Origin: Lacibacter sp. H375
GTDB taxonomy: Bacteria; Bacteroidota; Bacteroidia; Chitinophagales; Chitinophagaceae
Assembly: GCF_037892425.1 (NCBI RefSeq)
Contig: NZ_JBBKTT010000001.1
Span: forward strand, 558,001-622,000
Direction of reading: 5' to 3'
Length of the DNA: 64,000 nt
Below the pieces are notes generated by a model. That model was not told the origin of the DNA, made no database searches, and saw only the letters and a program-made list of their open reading frames with translations. Shown here piece by piece: positions 34,641 through 44,236 of this stretch (positions within the stretch are counted from its first letter, which is position 1; each line of letters begins with the position of its first letter). A program made the translations under genes and the position numbers.

Positions 34641-35061
34641 TTTGATCTGTAAGTTTTGTGGGTTAGTTAGTGGTTGGGTTAAGAAATCGTTAAACGATAG
34701 ACTACGAAAATATTTTTTCAAACGATACATGCAAAGTCATAGATATACACAGACTGTGGAAATCAGTTGCAAACGCAATGCTGACGTGTGTTTGCCTGTG
34801 GATACTGAGTTTTCAACCTATTCTTTTAAAAAATGAGCAAAAAAAACTTGGCTATTTCCAAATATTTCCCTTTAGCCTGCTGCCATTGCATTTGAGGGCA
34901 TGAATACCCGAAAATGAAACTAACGCTGGCATCTAAACGCAGAAAAATGCGCTCCTGTTGATATCAATTTTTAGCCTAATATCTGCCCTGTGAGATAAAA
35001 AGAACTGAATCTGAAAAAGATGGACATTTTTTTGCATTTTTGCAGGAATAGCGTTCACTGA
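34641..35061. other. nrdJ-GGGP synthase divergent spacer
   Basis: A 421-base spacer without a gene. Two DnaA-box-like 9-mers are seen: TGTGGATAC at 34798-34806 (8 of 9 matches to the reverse consensus) and TGTGGAAAT at 34755-34763 (7 of 9). A near -7 element CATTTTTG (35035 region) precedes the GGGP synthase gene. No cobalamin riboswitch, long hairpin or repeat is recognised. Confidence 0.35.
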
Positions 35062-35817
35062 ATGAAGCAACACATCTATAAAGAATTACTGGAGCGAAAA
35101 CAGAAAGGTCAGAAGTCGTTTGCTGTTTTAATTGATCCCGATAAAGTTAATCCACCCGCCATTGAGCAGTTGGTAAAGCTTTCTGTGGAAGCAAGCGTAG
35201 ATTATTTTCTTGTAGGTGGAAGCCTTGTTATTTCCAATCAATTGGACGAGGTGGTACAGCAGATAAAAGCAGCTTGCGATATTCCTGTCATTCTTTTTCC
35301 CGGAAGCCCTTCTCAAGTAAGTAAGTATGCCGATGGTTTGTTATATCTCTCTTTGATCTCCGGACGTAATCCTGAATTATTGATCGGCCAACATGTGATC
35401 TCTGCACCATTTGTAAAGCAAAGCGGACTTGAGATTATTTCAACTGCTTACATGGTGGTTGATGGTGGTGCCCCAACAACCGTGTCTTACATTAGCAATG
35501 CTGCTCCTCTCCCTTCCGATAAAAATGAGATTGCCATGTGTACTGCGATGGCCGGCGAAATGCTTGGTATGAAAGTGGTTTATATGGATGCCGGCAGTGG
35601 TGCCAAACGCCCCATCAGCGAAAGCATGATACAAGCCGTAGCTCAACAAATTGAAGCTCCTCTCATTATTGGTGGCGGCATAACTGATCCTGAAAAAGCA
35701 TACCGCAACTGTAAAGCAGGGGCTGATGTAATTGTGATAGGCAATGCTATTGAGAAAAACGCCACACTTATTAAAGAAATGGCCGCAGCTATACATAGTG
35801 TGCCTGTAAAAGCATAA
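35062..35817 (+). CDS. Geranylgeranylglyceryl/heptaprenylglyceryl phosphate synthase family protein
   Basis: A 251-residue TIM-barrel enzyme of the GGGPS/PcrB family, which joins a polyprenyl diphosphate to glycerol-1-phosphate in an ether bond. Visible: VLIDPDK near the N-terminus, YFLVGGSLV, VILFPGSPSQVS, LISGRNPELLIGQHV, the YMDAGSGAKRPIS loop and the C-terminal phosphate-binding IIGGGITDPEKA and ADVIVIGNAIEKN. Archaea use this step for membrane lipids; Bacteroidota have members of group II, whose lipid product and role in the cell are poorly known. It leads a probable operon with the M48 peptidase gene, 66 bases downstream. Confidence 0.93.
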   Translation: MKQHIYKELLERKQKGQKSFAVLIDPDKVNPPAIEQLVKLSVEASVDYFLVGGSLVISNQLDEVVQQIKAACDIPVILFPGSPSQVSKYADGLLYLSLISGRNPELLIGQHVISAPFVKQSGLEIISTAYMVVDGGAPTTVSYISNAAPLPSDKNEIAMCTAMAGEMLGMKVVYMDAGSGAKRPISESMIQAVAQQIEAPLIIGGGITDPEKAYRNCKAGADVIVIGNAIEKNATLIKEMAAAIHSVPVKA

Positions 35818-35883
35818 AATTCCCTTCTTACGTCTTATTTTTACTGGTATAAAATTCCCTGTTAGCAGGAACCAAGACCCAGT

Positions 35884-37263
35884 ATGCTTTTGAAAACCAT
35901 TGTCCTCACTTCTGTTTTGCTATTCTTCTGCTCGCTGCTATCAGCACAGCAAAATCCTTTTCATAATTTCCAAACCGATGATACTATTCTGAAAAAGAAT
36001 TGGGTGCAGTCAGTGCGCATTGTGAAAACGTCATGGTTATCGAAAGCTACTCCATCACTGAAAAAGGATTATGAAGAGATCTATAAAACACATTTCGAAC
36101 AGATTGAAAAAACGATCAACAGCAAAAGTCCTATCACTGCAAAAGAACCTCATCAATACCTGCAACAAGTGTTGGGCAAAATCATTAAAGCTAATCCTGT
36201 ATTAAAAGCTGATGAGTTACGAATATTTTTTACACGTGACTGGTGGCCGAATGCATATAGCATGGGAGATGGTTCCATTGCTATTAATGCAGGACTTGTA
36301 ATACATATGCATAACGAAGCAGAACTTGCATTTGTGTTGTGCCATGAACTGGCGCATTACTATAAAGCACATACGCTGCAGTCGGTCGACAACTATGTTA
36401 CTGTAACAAATAGTCCGGAATTTCAAAAGAAACTAAAAGAGCTGTCGAAAAAAGAATTTGGTGTGAATGCAGAGCTTGAAAAACTAAGTCTGAATTTGAT
36501 TTTCAACAGCAGGCATCATAGCCGCAGCAGGGAAACAGAAGCCGATTTGCAGGCTTTTACTTTTTTTAAGAATACCGGGTACGATGCAAATGGTATTGTA
36601 TCGTTACTGCAATTACTCGATACAGTTGACAAAGCAACTGTTTTCCCAAAGCTCAATGTGCAGACAATACTCCACTTTGAAAGCTATCCGTTTAAAAAGA
36701 AATGGATACAGGAAGAGTCGGCTATCTTCAGTAAAATAGATACTCAGTCGGCCGAAGAAAAAGCAAAAGAAATTGATTCATTCAAAACACATCCTGATTG
36801 TACAGTTCGTATTGCGGCTTTGAAAGATTCAGTAGCTGCAAAAACCGGAGGTAACTCTTTCCTGGTTGATGAAAACTATTTTCATAAACTGAAAGAAGAA
36901 CTTTTGCTTGAAATGATTGAACATACTTATCAATCGGGTAATGTAAGCCGTAATATTTATTACAACCTGCTTTTGTTGCAACAACAAAAGCAAACAAATC
37001 TTGCCGCATACTTAATTGCAAGAGATCTGAATAAGTTATACGAGCAACAGAAAAATCACAAAGCAGGCTTACTACTTGATACAGAAAATAAATTCTATTC
37101 TAAAGACTATAATGAACTCCTGCGGTTTCTTACCCGCATTCGACTTGATGAAATGGCTCAATTGACAAAAGCATTTTGCAACCGTTACTTATTGCCATTA
37201 AAAGAATTTAAACCAGTAGCTGAACAAATAAACATAGCCGAAAAAAACAATAATCAACATTAA
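35884..37263 (+). CDS. M48 family metallopeptidase, exported
   Basis: A 459-residue zinc peptidase with a signal peptide (MLLKTIVLTSVLLFFCSLLSAQ) and the M48 core: LCHELAHYYKAH near residue 154 (HExxH) and the third ligand Glu in SRETEADLQAFTFF, about 60 residues later. The layout resembles BepA/LoiP-like periplasmic peptidases that survey outer-membrane proteins, but the C-terminal half is not a clear TPR domain. It is followed after 15 bases by another exported protein gene, so the two are likely expressed together with the GGGP synthase gene. Confidence 0.9.
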   Translation: MLLKTIVLTSVLLFFCSLLSAQQNPFHNFQTDDTILKKNWVQSVRIVKTSWLSKATPSLKKDYEEIYKTHFEQIEKTINSKSPITAKEPHQYLQQVLGKIIKANPVLKADELRIFFTRDWWPNAYSMGDGSIAINAGLVIHMHNEAELAFVLCHELAHYYKAHTLQSVDNYVTVTNSPEFQKKLKELSKKEFGVNAELEKLSLNLIFNSRHHSRSRETEADLQAFTFFKNTGYDANGIVSLLQLLDTVDKATVFPKLNVQTILHFESYPFKKKWIQEESAIFSKIDTQSAEEKAKEIDSFKTHPDCTVRIAALKDSVAAKTGGNSFLVDENYFHKLKEELLLEMIEHTYQSGNVSRNIYYNLLLLQQQKQTNLAAYLIARDLNKLYEQQKNHKAGLLLDTENKFYSKDYNELLRFLTRIRLDEMAQLTKAFCNRYLLPLKEFKPVAEQINIAEKNNNQH

Positions 37264-37278
37264 AACAAAACCACAGAA

Positions 37279-38835
37279 ATGAAAAAACTAACAGTTTTAT
37301 TTATGCTTATGGGCTTTATAGCAAGCACGCAGGCACAAAAATTAAGTATTGCCAATATTCAGAAGGCGAGTGTAATGCGCAATTCTGACGCCATTAAAGA
37401 AGGCAGCGAAGTGAAAGGTTATTATTTCTTTTACGTGAGCGACAAAATTGACCGTAAAACAAATGAATACACATTACAGATCATGGATCAAAGCCTGAAC
37501 AAGTTGAAAGAATTGAAATTCCAGGATTCAAAAAACGTGAGCATCATTGAATCATCGTTTAACGGTACCGATCTTATATTCTTGTTCTATAATTCTGATG
37601 CAAACATTCTGGATTACCAGGTTTATGGTGCAGATGGTACAAAGAAATTCTCGTACACAAAAAGTATATCCAAAAAGGACGAGGCTTACTTAAGAACCAA
37701 CTATTTATTAGATGATGAGGACAATAATTTTAAAGGATTATACCCGGTAGAAGGAAAAGGATTTATTTCAAATGTTCCCAGCCGTGATAACAAAGATTTT
37801 ACTTTTCAGATCAGTTACGTGGGTACTGATACAAAAAAACAATGGACTTATGTTCCGGCAATGGATGGTAAAATGTTTGTGGGTGATTATCTCGGTACTT
37901 ATAAAAATGTAGTATATGTTGAAATGTTGAAATATTCCAGCAGATTCGATCGTAATCCGGAATCGTTTGTACTTGGTTTATCGCTTGAAAACGGGAAACT
38001 ACTATTCCAAAAATCGACCAATGAAGGAAAATATAATTTCTACCCAATCAGCATGTCGGTTTTAAATGATGGTAAAGCCTATCTCTATGGAGAGTATTTT
38101 GACAAGGGAGGTAATGTGATGAAAGATAAATCAAAAGGGTTTGCGTTTTTTGGGATTGACGAATCAGGAAAAACCCTGAGCGAAAAATATTCTTCCTGGG
38201 CACTTGATCTTGGCAAACATCTCGGCACAAGTGGAAGTGGTAAAATCGATGATTTCGGTTATATGTTCCTTCACAATATGATACAAACAGACGATGGTAG
38301 CATTTATGCGATTGGCGAAGGTTACAAAAAAGCTGCAAGCGGTTTGGGAATTGCAACAACTATACTTGCAGGTGCCGCAGGCAGCAGCTCGAATATCAGC
38401 ACGGTGAAATTAAAAGTGACCGATATGCTTGTGATTAGATTTCAGCCTGATTTTACCGTTAAAGAAGCTTCGATTTACAAGAAAAGCGATAACGATTTTC
38501 AACTCACCAGCGGTTCTGAATTTATAAGCACACAGATGCTTGGGAAACATATCAAATACTACTACAGTGGTTTTGATTATGCATATACACAGGTAAACAA
38601 AGACCATAGTTCGTTTTCTGTTTGCTACAGTGATTATGAGCGGGGAAAAGGTTATAAAGGAACTACGTTTAATTCCATTACTTACAACGATGGCAAACTT
38701 ACCCAGGACAAGATCCAGACAAAATCAGATGCCAACAGATCAATTGTATTACCTGCACGCCAGGGACAAGTCCTGATCATGGATTATTATAAAAAAGATA
38801 AGAAACTGGATCTGCATTTTGAAAAACTGAATTAA
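37279..38835 (+). CDS. Exported protein of unknown function, 518 residues
   Basis: Signal peptide MKKLTVLFMLMGFIASTQAQ, then about 500 residues of beta-rich sequence with repeated blocks of the type (I/L)(x)FLFYNSDAN, KGYYFFYVSD, VYVEMLKYSS, KAYLYGEYFD and SIYAIGEGYKK spaced about 50-60 residues apart, as in a beta-propeller. I cannot name a family with certainty. No catalytic motif is visible. It lies 15 bases after the M48 peptidase gene and ends at a strong palindromic terminator, so it is the last gene of that operon and may be a partner or client of the peptidase. Confidence 0.78.
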   Translation: MKKLTVLFMLMGFIASTQAQKLSIANIQKASVMRNSDAIKEGSEVKGYYFFYVSDKIDRKTNEYTLQIMDQSLNKLKELKFQDSKNVSIIESSFNGTDLIFLFYNSDANILDYQVYGADGTKKFSYTKSISKKDEAYLRTNYLLDDEDNNFKGLYPVEGKGFISNVPSRDNKDFTFQISYVGTDTKKQWTYVPAMDGKMFVGDYLGTYKNVVYVEMLKYSSRFDRNPESFVLGLSLENGKLLFQKSTNEGKYNFYPISMSVLNDGKAYLYGEYFDKGGNVMKDKSKGFAFFGIDESGKTLSEKYSSWALDLGKHLGTSGSGKIDDFGYMFLHNMIQTDDGSIYAIGEGYKKAASGLGIATTILAGAAGSSSNISTVKLKVTDMLVIRFQPDFTVKEASIYKKSDNDFQLTSGSEFISTQMLGKHIKYYYSGFDYAYTQVNKDHSSFSVCYSDYERGKGYKGTTFNSITYNDGKLTQDKIQTKSDANRSIVLPARQGQVLIMDYYKKDKKLDLHFEKLN

Positions 38836-38850
38836 ACTTCAACTACGATC

Positions 38851-38887
38851 ATAAATAAAAAAGGAGCAATGCTCCTTTTTTATTTAT
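38851..38887. terminator. Perfect bidirectional terminator
   Basis: A 17-bp perfect palindrome (ATAAATAAAAAAGGAGC with its complement) around a three-base loop serves the convergent genes on both sides. Confidence 0.92.
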
Positions 38888-38904
38888 GTAGAATAAATTG
38901 TATG

Positions 38905-40194
38905 TTATCTCAACTCTTCCACTTTCACTCTTGATGGCGAATCTTTCCCGCTCACAATACTTCTTGCGCTCATGGCAATTGATTTTATGATCATTGCCAT
39001 ATTATCCATATCAAGTGTTTCCACTTCATCAGATACTTTATGGTAATTTGGTTCATTATCCATCTTTGAAGTAGAGATGGTATGCGCAGGAACACCTAAA
39101 CGTGCAAGTGTTGCATTATCGGATCGATAGAATAAATTCTGATCAGTGTATGGATCGGGATGAAATGTAAACCCTGTCCCTTCAAGATTCTTCTGCATAA
39201 TTGCGCCCATATCTGTTTTTTCATAACCAGTAATGTAGGCAGAGTTTTTACCCCACTTACTTTCAGTACCAATCATTTCAATGTTAAACATCGCTGCAAC
39301 TTTTGCCGGTTCAAATTGACGGGAGAAATATTGTGCACCATAACCACCTGATTCTTCTGCAGTAAATGCAGCAAAGATGATGGTGCGTTCATTATTGTTT
39401 AATGCTTTGTAATATTTTGCAAGCATTATAACTGCTGTGGTTCCTGCGGCATCATCATTGGCACCATTAAAAATTGAATCACCATCAACAGGCTTGCCTA
39501 TTCCAATATGATCGTAGTGACCCGAGAAGATCACATACTCCTCTTTTTTGCTTTTGCCCGGGATAATTCCTACGACATTCGACAATTTCTGTTCCACCAC
39601 TTCATGCTTTGCTTCAAATGCATACGTTGATAACTCTTGTGCTGTAGTTGCAACAAATATCACGGTATTTGTCAGCTTAGTTGTACCACGTTTGAAGGAA
39701 GAAAGCCAACGGAAATTCTTTGCATGACTTGTATCAACCAGCACTACATAGTTCTTACCTGAGCGAACAATCGTCTGTGCTTCATTGAATAAATTTGCAC
39801 CAGCTGCGATCGTTGCTTTTTCATAACCAGATTGTTCATTGATAGTTACTATTGGCTGATGGGTTACAGCTGCAATGTTTCGTACATCAACCTGTACGCC
39901 ATTAACTGTACCCGAAGCACCAAGAAATCGTGGATTGATAACAGAAAACTCCTGGCGATAAGTGCCGCTGTTGTTCCATGTTTCCAAACCGGCAGCTTTA
40001 AATTCGGCAGCAATAAAATCCGCAGCTTTATCGATCTCCGGCGAAAACACACGACGGCCTTTCATTTCATCTGATGCGAGCACACGTTCAATGCGTTCTA
40101 CTTCCTTTGCATTGATGATGTTATCAACTTTCGTTTGTGCAAATAAAAACGTGGTTACTGTAAGCAATAACCACGTTGCAAAAAATTTCTTCAT
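38905..40194 (-). CDS. M28 family zinc peptidase, exported
   Basis: A 429-residue aminopeptidase-like protein with a signal peptide (MKKFFATWLLLTVTTFLFAQ). A PA-type insert lies between the N-terminal part and the catalytic M28 domain. The two-zinc ligands are in place: GHYDHIG (His), GANDDAAG (bridging Asp), FTAEESGGYG (catalytic Glu pair), EMIGTE (Glu or Asp position) and NYHKVSDEVET (His). Likely trims peptides in the periplasm or outside. It lies 30 bases after the response regulator gene on the same strand and might be co-transcribed with it. Confidence 0.92.
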   Translation of the reverse strand: MKKFFATWLLLTVTTFLFAQTKVDNIINAKEVERIERVLASDEMKGRRVFSPEIDKAADFIAAEFKAAGLETWNNSGTYRQEFSVINPRFLGASGTVNGVQVDVRNIAAVTHQPIVTINEQSGYEKATIAAGANLFNEAQTIVRSGKNYVVLVDTSHAKNFRWLSSFKRGTTKLTNTVIFVATTAQELSTYAFEAKHEVVEQKLSNVVGIIPGKSKKEEYVIFSGHYDHIGIGKPVDGDSIFNGANDDAAGTTAVIMLAKYYKALNNNERTIIFAAFTAEESGGYGAQYFSRQFEPAKVAAMFNIEMIGTESKWGKNSAYITGYEKTDMGAIMQKNLEGTGFTFHPDPYTDQNLFYRSDNATLARLGVPAHTISTSKMDNEPNYHKVSDEVETLDMDNMAMIIKSIAMSARSIVSGKDSPSRVKVEELR

Positions 40195-40224
40195 TGATAA
40201 GGTATTATTTTAAAAGACTACAAT

Positions 40225-40962
40225 TTATAAACTCATCATTTCTTTAAACTTCACGGCCTGTCTGCGACTCACTTCAATTTTATCGCCACCATGAATTTCC
40301 AACAACAACCCGCCATTAAAATAAGGTTCAACTTTTTCAATCATGCGCAGGTTCACAATATGTTTACGGTTGGCACGGAAGAATATTTTTTCATCCAAAC
40401 GCTCCTCCAATGCATTCAGTGATTTTAAGATCAATGGTTTGTTTGGACCAAAATACACTTTCGCATAGTTGCCTACACTCTCAAACAAACGGATATCGCT
40501 CAGCTTTACAAACCAGCAACGCTCACCATCTTTTACAAAAACCTGGTCGTTCTCACTCAGCATGCTGCGGTTAACCGAAACAGGCTCACCATCAACAGTT
40601 GTTTCTTTATCATCTTCATCCAGCTTATGTAATGCATCAGCCAAACGCTTGGGTTCAATTGGCTTCAACAAATAATCCAATGCATTCACTTCAAAAGCAC
40701 GCAACGCATATTCATCATAAGCAGTGGTAAAAATCACTTCGGGTGTACGGTCAAGTTCGCTCAACAGATCAAAACCTGTTTTACCCGGCATCTGGATATC
40801 GAGAAAAATAAGATCAGGGTTCAAAGCTTCTATCTTCTGCAAACCTTCATCTACATTCGATGCTTCATCGATCACTTCTATATCCGGAAACTCGGTCAAT
40901 AATTTCTTCAGTTCATTCCTGGCCAAACGTTCATCATCAATAATGATAGCTCTTTTGTTCAT
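40225..40962 (-). CDS. LytTR-family response regulator
   Basis: A 245-residue two-component regulator. The receiver domain has the acidic pair D9-D10, phosphoacceptor D55 in LIFLDIQMPG, the switch Thr in FTTAYDEYAL and the Lys in YLLKPIEP. A linker of about 20 acidic residues leads to the LytTR DNA-binding domain (about 140-245) with FVKDGERCWFVKLSDIRLFESVGNYAKVYF and HRKH-like FRANRKHIVNLRMIEKVEPYF. It is partnered by the histidine kinase gene 43 bases upstream. Targets are unknown. Confidence 0.94.
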   Translation of the reverse strand: MNKRAIIIDDERLARNELKKLLTEFPDIEVIDEASNVDEGLQKIEALNPDLIFLDIQMPGKTGFDLLSELDRTPEVIFTTAYDEYALRAFEVNALDYLLKPIEPKRLADALHKLDEDDKETTVDGEPVSVNRSMLSENDQVFVKDGERCWFVKLSDIRLFESVGNYAKVYFGPNKPLILKSLNALEERLDEKIFFRANRKHIVNLRMIEKVEPYFNGGLLLEIHGGDKIEVSRRQAVKFKEMMSL

Positions 40963-41005
40963 GGCTCGTTATTTTATTAGGTACAATTTAGTCTATTGTT
41001 GTTAA

Positions 41006-42061
41006 TTACAAACCGGCGGGCATACTTACTCTTGCTTCCACTTCATTTCCGTTTACATCGCTGATCGAAAAAGCAGCATCTTCACCAAACATTAGTTTCA
41101 ACCTGCTTTGTGTGCTGGATATACCAAAACCATCGGGGTTAAAATCACCATTGAGTTTACCGGTATTCCTGATCACCAGTTCATGATGATCGTTCACAAA
41201 TTTTGAACTGATCTTAATAACACCACCCGTTATGTTTTTGCTGATGCCATGCTTGATCGCATTTTCCACCAGTGTCTGCAACATCATAGGCGGCACCGGC
41301 TGTTCCAGTGTATCTTCATCAATATCAAAATTCACTTTCAATCGTTCTTCAAACCGCATCTGTTCCAGTGCGAGGTAATCTTTTACAATACCCAGCTCTT
41401 TTTCAAACGGAACGGTTTCCATTTTCTCCGCCTGCATACTGCTGCGCAGGATGTTACTCAACTCAGTGATAGCTGTTCTTGCACGTGCAGGATTTTCATC
41501 AACCAAAGCCCGTATACCATTCAATGAATTAAAAATGAAATGTGGATTGATATGCGCTTTAATTGTTTTGAGCTCCAGCTCTTTCACCACACTTTGCATC
41601 TTTAATGCATCGAGCTGTTGTTTACGGAAGGATTCAACGTAATGGTAAATAAAGTAGATCAGGTTCCAAACCAATAAGGTTACAAACGCATTAATGGCAG
41701 AACCAACTAACAGCCTGGTGAAACTGTACACCCGTTGCTCAGGCGTAAATAAACCGAGTATGTTGAAAAGGGAAAGCGAAACGAAAGGGTACAACATAGA
41801 AAAGGCAAGCGTAAGAATCAGGAAGTAAACCACCTGTCGTTCAAATGTTTTCTGCAAAAGGTTCGACTGAATGATCACCCAACGCATAAAATGAGTAATG
41901 ATCAACCCTAGCGCAGCAATAATGAGCGAACGCAACACAAAAGATGCATTGATCTCCCGGTTGTATGTCCAGGCAAAAAAGAAATTCATGAGCATATTAC
42001 CTCCCCATCCAGCTACCTGGCACCACCAATAAGCTCCCATTTTACTGATTCCTATGCGCAT
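41006..42061 (-). CDS. LytS/YehU-type sensor histidine kinase
   Basis: A 351-residue membrane kinase. Four membrane segments in the first 140 residues are followed by a short coiled coil and the His_kinase domain (PF06580 type) with KAHINPHFIFNSLNGIRALVDENP; the likely phosphoacceptor is H174. The ATPase domain shows LQTLVENAIKHG (N box) and NPDGFGISSTQSRL (G box). There is no extracellular sensor domain, so signals may be read within the membrane. It acts with the adjacent LytTR regulator. The stimulus is unknown. Confidence 0.93.
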   Translation of the reverse strand: MRIGISKMGAYWWCQVAGWGGNMLMNFFFAWTYNREINASFVLRSLIIAALGLIITHFMRWVIIQSNLLQKTFERQVVYFLILTLAFSMLYPFVSLSLFNILGLFTPEQRVYSFTRLLVGSAINAFVTLLVWNLIYFIYHYVESFRKQQLDALKMQSVVKELELKTIKAHINPHFIFNSLNGIRALVDENPARARTAITELSNILRSSMQAEKMETVPFEKELGIVKDYLALEQMRFEERLKVNFDIDEDTLEQPVPPMMLQTLVENAIKHGISKNITGGVIKISSKFVNDHHELVIRNTGKLNGDFNPDGFGISSTQSRLKLMFGEDAAFSISDVNGNEVEARVSMPAGL

Positions 42062-42069
42062 AGTACTTA

Positions 42070-42077
42070 CAAATCTA
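42070..42077 (-). promoter_or_regulatory. -7 element of the two-component operon
   Basis: Minus-strand TAGATTTG, exact, only eight bases before the ATG at 42061, which predicts a leader of a few bases or none. Confidence 0.45.
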
Positions 42078-42260
42078 ACCGTTAAGATATGGGTTTCACC
42101 CCCCTAAAGGTACAAAGGGCTTATTATTTGGGTAAATGGTTGAAATAATGATTAACGTTTTGTGCGCATTTTCAACTTTTTACAGGAACAGTTGTTAAAC
42201 AAACCAATCTTGTACGATTGAACGTAAGTTTTTTACCTTTACACAATTATTCTGGAAAAT

Positions 42261-44183
42261 ATGGAAATAAAACCCGGTTCCCTACTCAGCAAAATTGATT
42301 CTCCGGCCGATTTGAAAAAACTGCCTATGGATCAATTACCCCAGGTTTGCGATGAGTTACGCCAGTATATTATTGATGTGGTGAGCGTGCATGGTGGCCA
42401 CTTTGGCGCCAGCCTTGGTGTGGTGGAATTATCAACTGCTCTTCATTATGTTTACAATACACCTTACGATCAGTTGGTATGGGATGTTGGTCACCAGGCT
42501 TATGGTCATAAGATCCTAACCGGTCGCCGGGATAATTTTCACACCAACAGGAAATACCACGGGCTTAGCGGTTTCCCCAAACGCAGTGAAAGCGAATACG
42601 ACACGTTTGGTGTTGGTCACTCTTCTACATCAATTTCTGCAGCATTAGGCATGGCAATGGCTGCAAAAATGAAAGGTGAAAACCGGAAATCAATTGCAGT
42701 GATTGGTGATGGAGCTATGACGGCTGGTTTAGCTTTTGAAGCTATGAACCATGCAGGTGTTGCTGATAGCGATGTGCTGATCATTTTGAATGATAACTGT
42801 ATGAGCATCGACCCGAACGTTGGTGCGTTGAAAGAATACCTGACCGACATTACTACCTCCCCCACTTACAATCGTATTAAAGATGATGTGTGGAAGGCGT
42901 TGGGCAAATTACCGGTTGGTAAAACCTTTACCCGTGAAATGGCGAGCAAGCTGGAGCACAGCATAAAAGGTTTTGTAAGTAAGAGCAGTAATTTATTTGA
43001 AGCATTACAGCTGCGTTATTTTGGTCCTATCGATGGACATAACATCACGAAGCTTGTTGATACACTAAAAGATCTCAAAAATATTCCCGGGCCGAAACTA
43101 TTGCATATTGTAACGGTGAAAGGGAAAGGATATGAGCTGGCTGAAAAAGATCAAACCAAATGGCATGCACCGGGTTTGTTTGATAAAGTAACAGGTGAAA
43201 TTCATAAGAAGAAATTTGACACTCCCCAACCTCCCAAATACCAGGATGTGTTTGGACATACGATGATTGAACTGGCTGAACAGAACGCAAAAATTGTCGG
43301 TATTACTCCGGCAATGCCAAGTGGCTCTTCACTTAAATTCATGATGGACAAAATGCCGCACCGTGCATTTGACGTAGGTATATGCGAACAGCATGCCGTT
43401 ACACTCAGCGCAGGTATGGCAACTCAGGGAATGAAAGTGTTTTGCAACATCTACTCCTCATTTATGCAACGTGCATATGATATGGTGGTGCATGATGTAG
43501 CTATTCAAAAACTGCCTGTGATCTTTTGTTTAGATCGTGCAGGTTTGGTAGGCGAAGATGGGCCTACACATCATGGCTGTTACGATATTGCTTACATGCG
43601 TTGTGTACCCAACATGATTGTGGCTGCTCCCATGAATGAAGCTGAGTTGCGTAACATGATGTATACTGCTCAACTTGATACACATACATTGCCTATTTCT
43701 ATCCGTTATCCAAGAGGTGAAGGTGTAATGCCTGAGTGGAGAAATGAAATGAAAGAAATTGAAATTGGTAAAGGCCGCAAGTTGAAAGATGGAGAAGGCA
43801 TTGCGATTTTATCTTTTGGCCATCCCGGCAACTTTGCAGCAAGTGCCATTCGTGAATTAAAGAACGATGGCATTAATCCTGCACATTACGATATGCGTTT
43901 TGCAAAACCAATTGATGAAGAAATGCTGCACGAAGTGTTTGCAAAATTCAGTAAGGTTGTAACCATTGAAGACGGAACTGTGGTTGGTGGGTTTGGAAGT
44001 GCAGTGCTTGAATTTATGGCTGCTAACAATTATAATGCTGAAGTAAAGATCATGGGTATTCCTGATGCACTGGTAGAACATGGCACACCAAAACAGTTGT
44101 ATGAAGAAATTGGTATTGATGCGAATGGTATTGCAAAAACGGTGAGAGAGATGATGGATGTGAGGGTGACGGTGAAAGCTTAA
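42261..44183 (+). CDS. dxs: 1-deoxy-D-xylulose-5-phosphate synthase
   Basis: Joins pyruvate and glyceraldehyde-3-phosphate with thiamine diphosphate to give DXP, the first step of the MEP isoprenoid route and a precursor of pyridoxal phosphate. The 640-residue protein has GHQAYGHKILTGRRD, GHSSTSISAALG, the cofactor motif GDGAMTAGLAFEAMNHAG near 149-166 with NDNCMSI, the catalytic Glu in GICEQHAVTLSAG near 374, and DRAGLVGEDGPTHHG. The neighbourhood has no other MEP genes, but the GGGP synthase (35 kb) and uppP (3.7 kb) use polyprenyls made from this route. A 7-of-8 promoter element (TACCTTTA) lies about 20 bases upstream of the ATG. Confidence 0.97.
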   Translation: MEIKPGSLLSKIDSPADLKKLPMDQLPQVCDELRQYIIDVVSVHGGHFGASLGVVELSTALHYVYNTPYDQLVWDVGHQAYGHKILTGRRDNFHTNRKYHGLSGFPKRSESEYDTFGVGHSSTSISAALGMAMAAKMKGENRKSIAVIGDGAMTAGLAFEAMNHAGVADSDVLIILNDNCMSIDPNVGALKEYLTDITTSPTYNRIKDDVWKALGKLPVGKTFTREMASKLEHSIKGFVSKSSNLFEALQLRYFGPIDGHNITKLVDTLKDLKNIPGPKLLHIVTVKGKGYELAEKDQTKWHAPGLFDKVTGEIHKKKFDTPQPPKYQDVFGHTMIELAEQNAKIVGITPAMPSGSSLKFMMDKMPHRAFDVGICEQHAVTLSAGMATQGMKVFCNIYSSFMQRAYDMVVHDVAIQKLPVIFCLDRAGLVGEDGPTHHGCYDIAYMRCVPNMIVAAPMNEAELRNMMYTAQLDTHTLPISIRYPRGEGVMPEWRNEMKEIEIGKGRKLKDGEGIAILSFGHPGNFAASAIRELKNDGINPAHYDMRFAKPIDEEMLHEVFAKFSKVVTIEDGTVVGGFGSAVLEFMAANNYNAEVKIMGIPDALVEHGTPKQLYEEIGIDANGIAKTVREMMDVRVTVKA

Positions 44184-44205
44184 TTCATTTCTTTTTTATA
44201 AATAG

Positions 44206-44236
44206 AATCCCATTGCTGAGCGATGGGATTTTTTTA
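44206..44236 (+). terminator. dxs terminator
   Basis: AATCCCAT / ATGGGATT hairpin with a nine-base loop followed by seven T residues, 23 bases after the dxs stop. Confidence 0.88.

Noticed and set aside
34641-34730. Longer NrdJ start at 34730
   Set aside because: The extra 30 residues are not family-like, and the ATG at 34640 with MASKKKQEQGLKF is a normal start.
34755-34806. Replication origin from DnaA-like boxes near nrdJ
   Set aside because: Only two imperfect boxes occur, with no AT-rich unwinding element and no dnaA or dnaN nearby.
34641-35061. Cobalamin riboswitch upstream of nrdJ
   Set aside because: No B12-box core or typical helix set could be recognised by eye on either strand; a covariance-model search is required to be certain.
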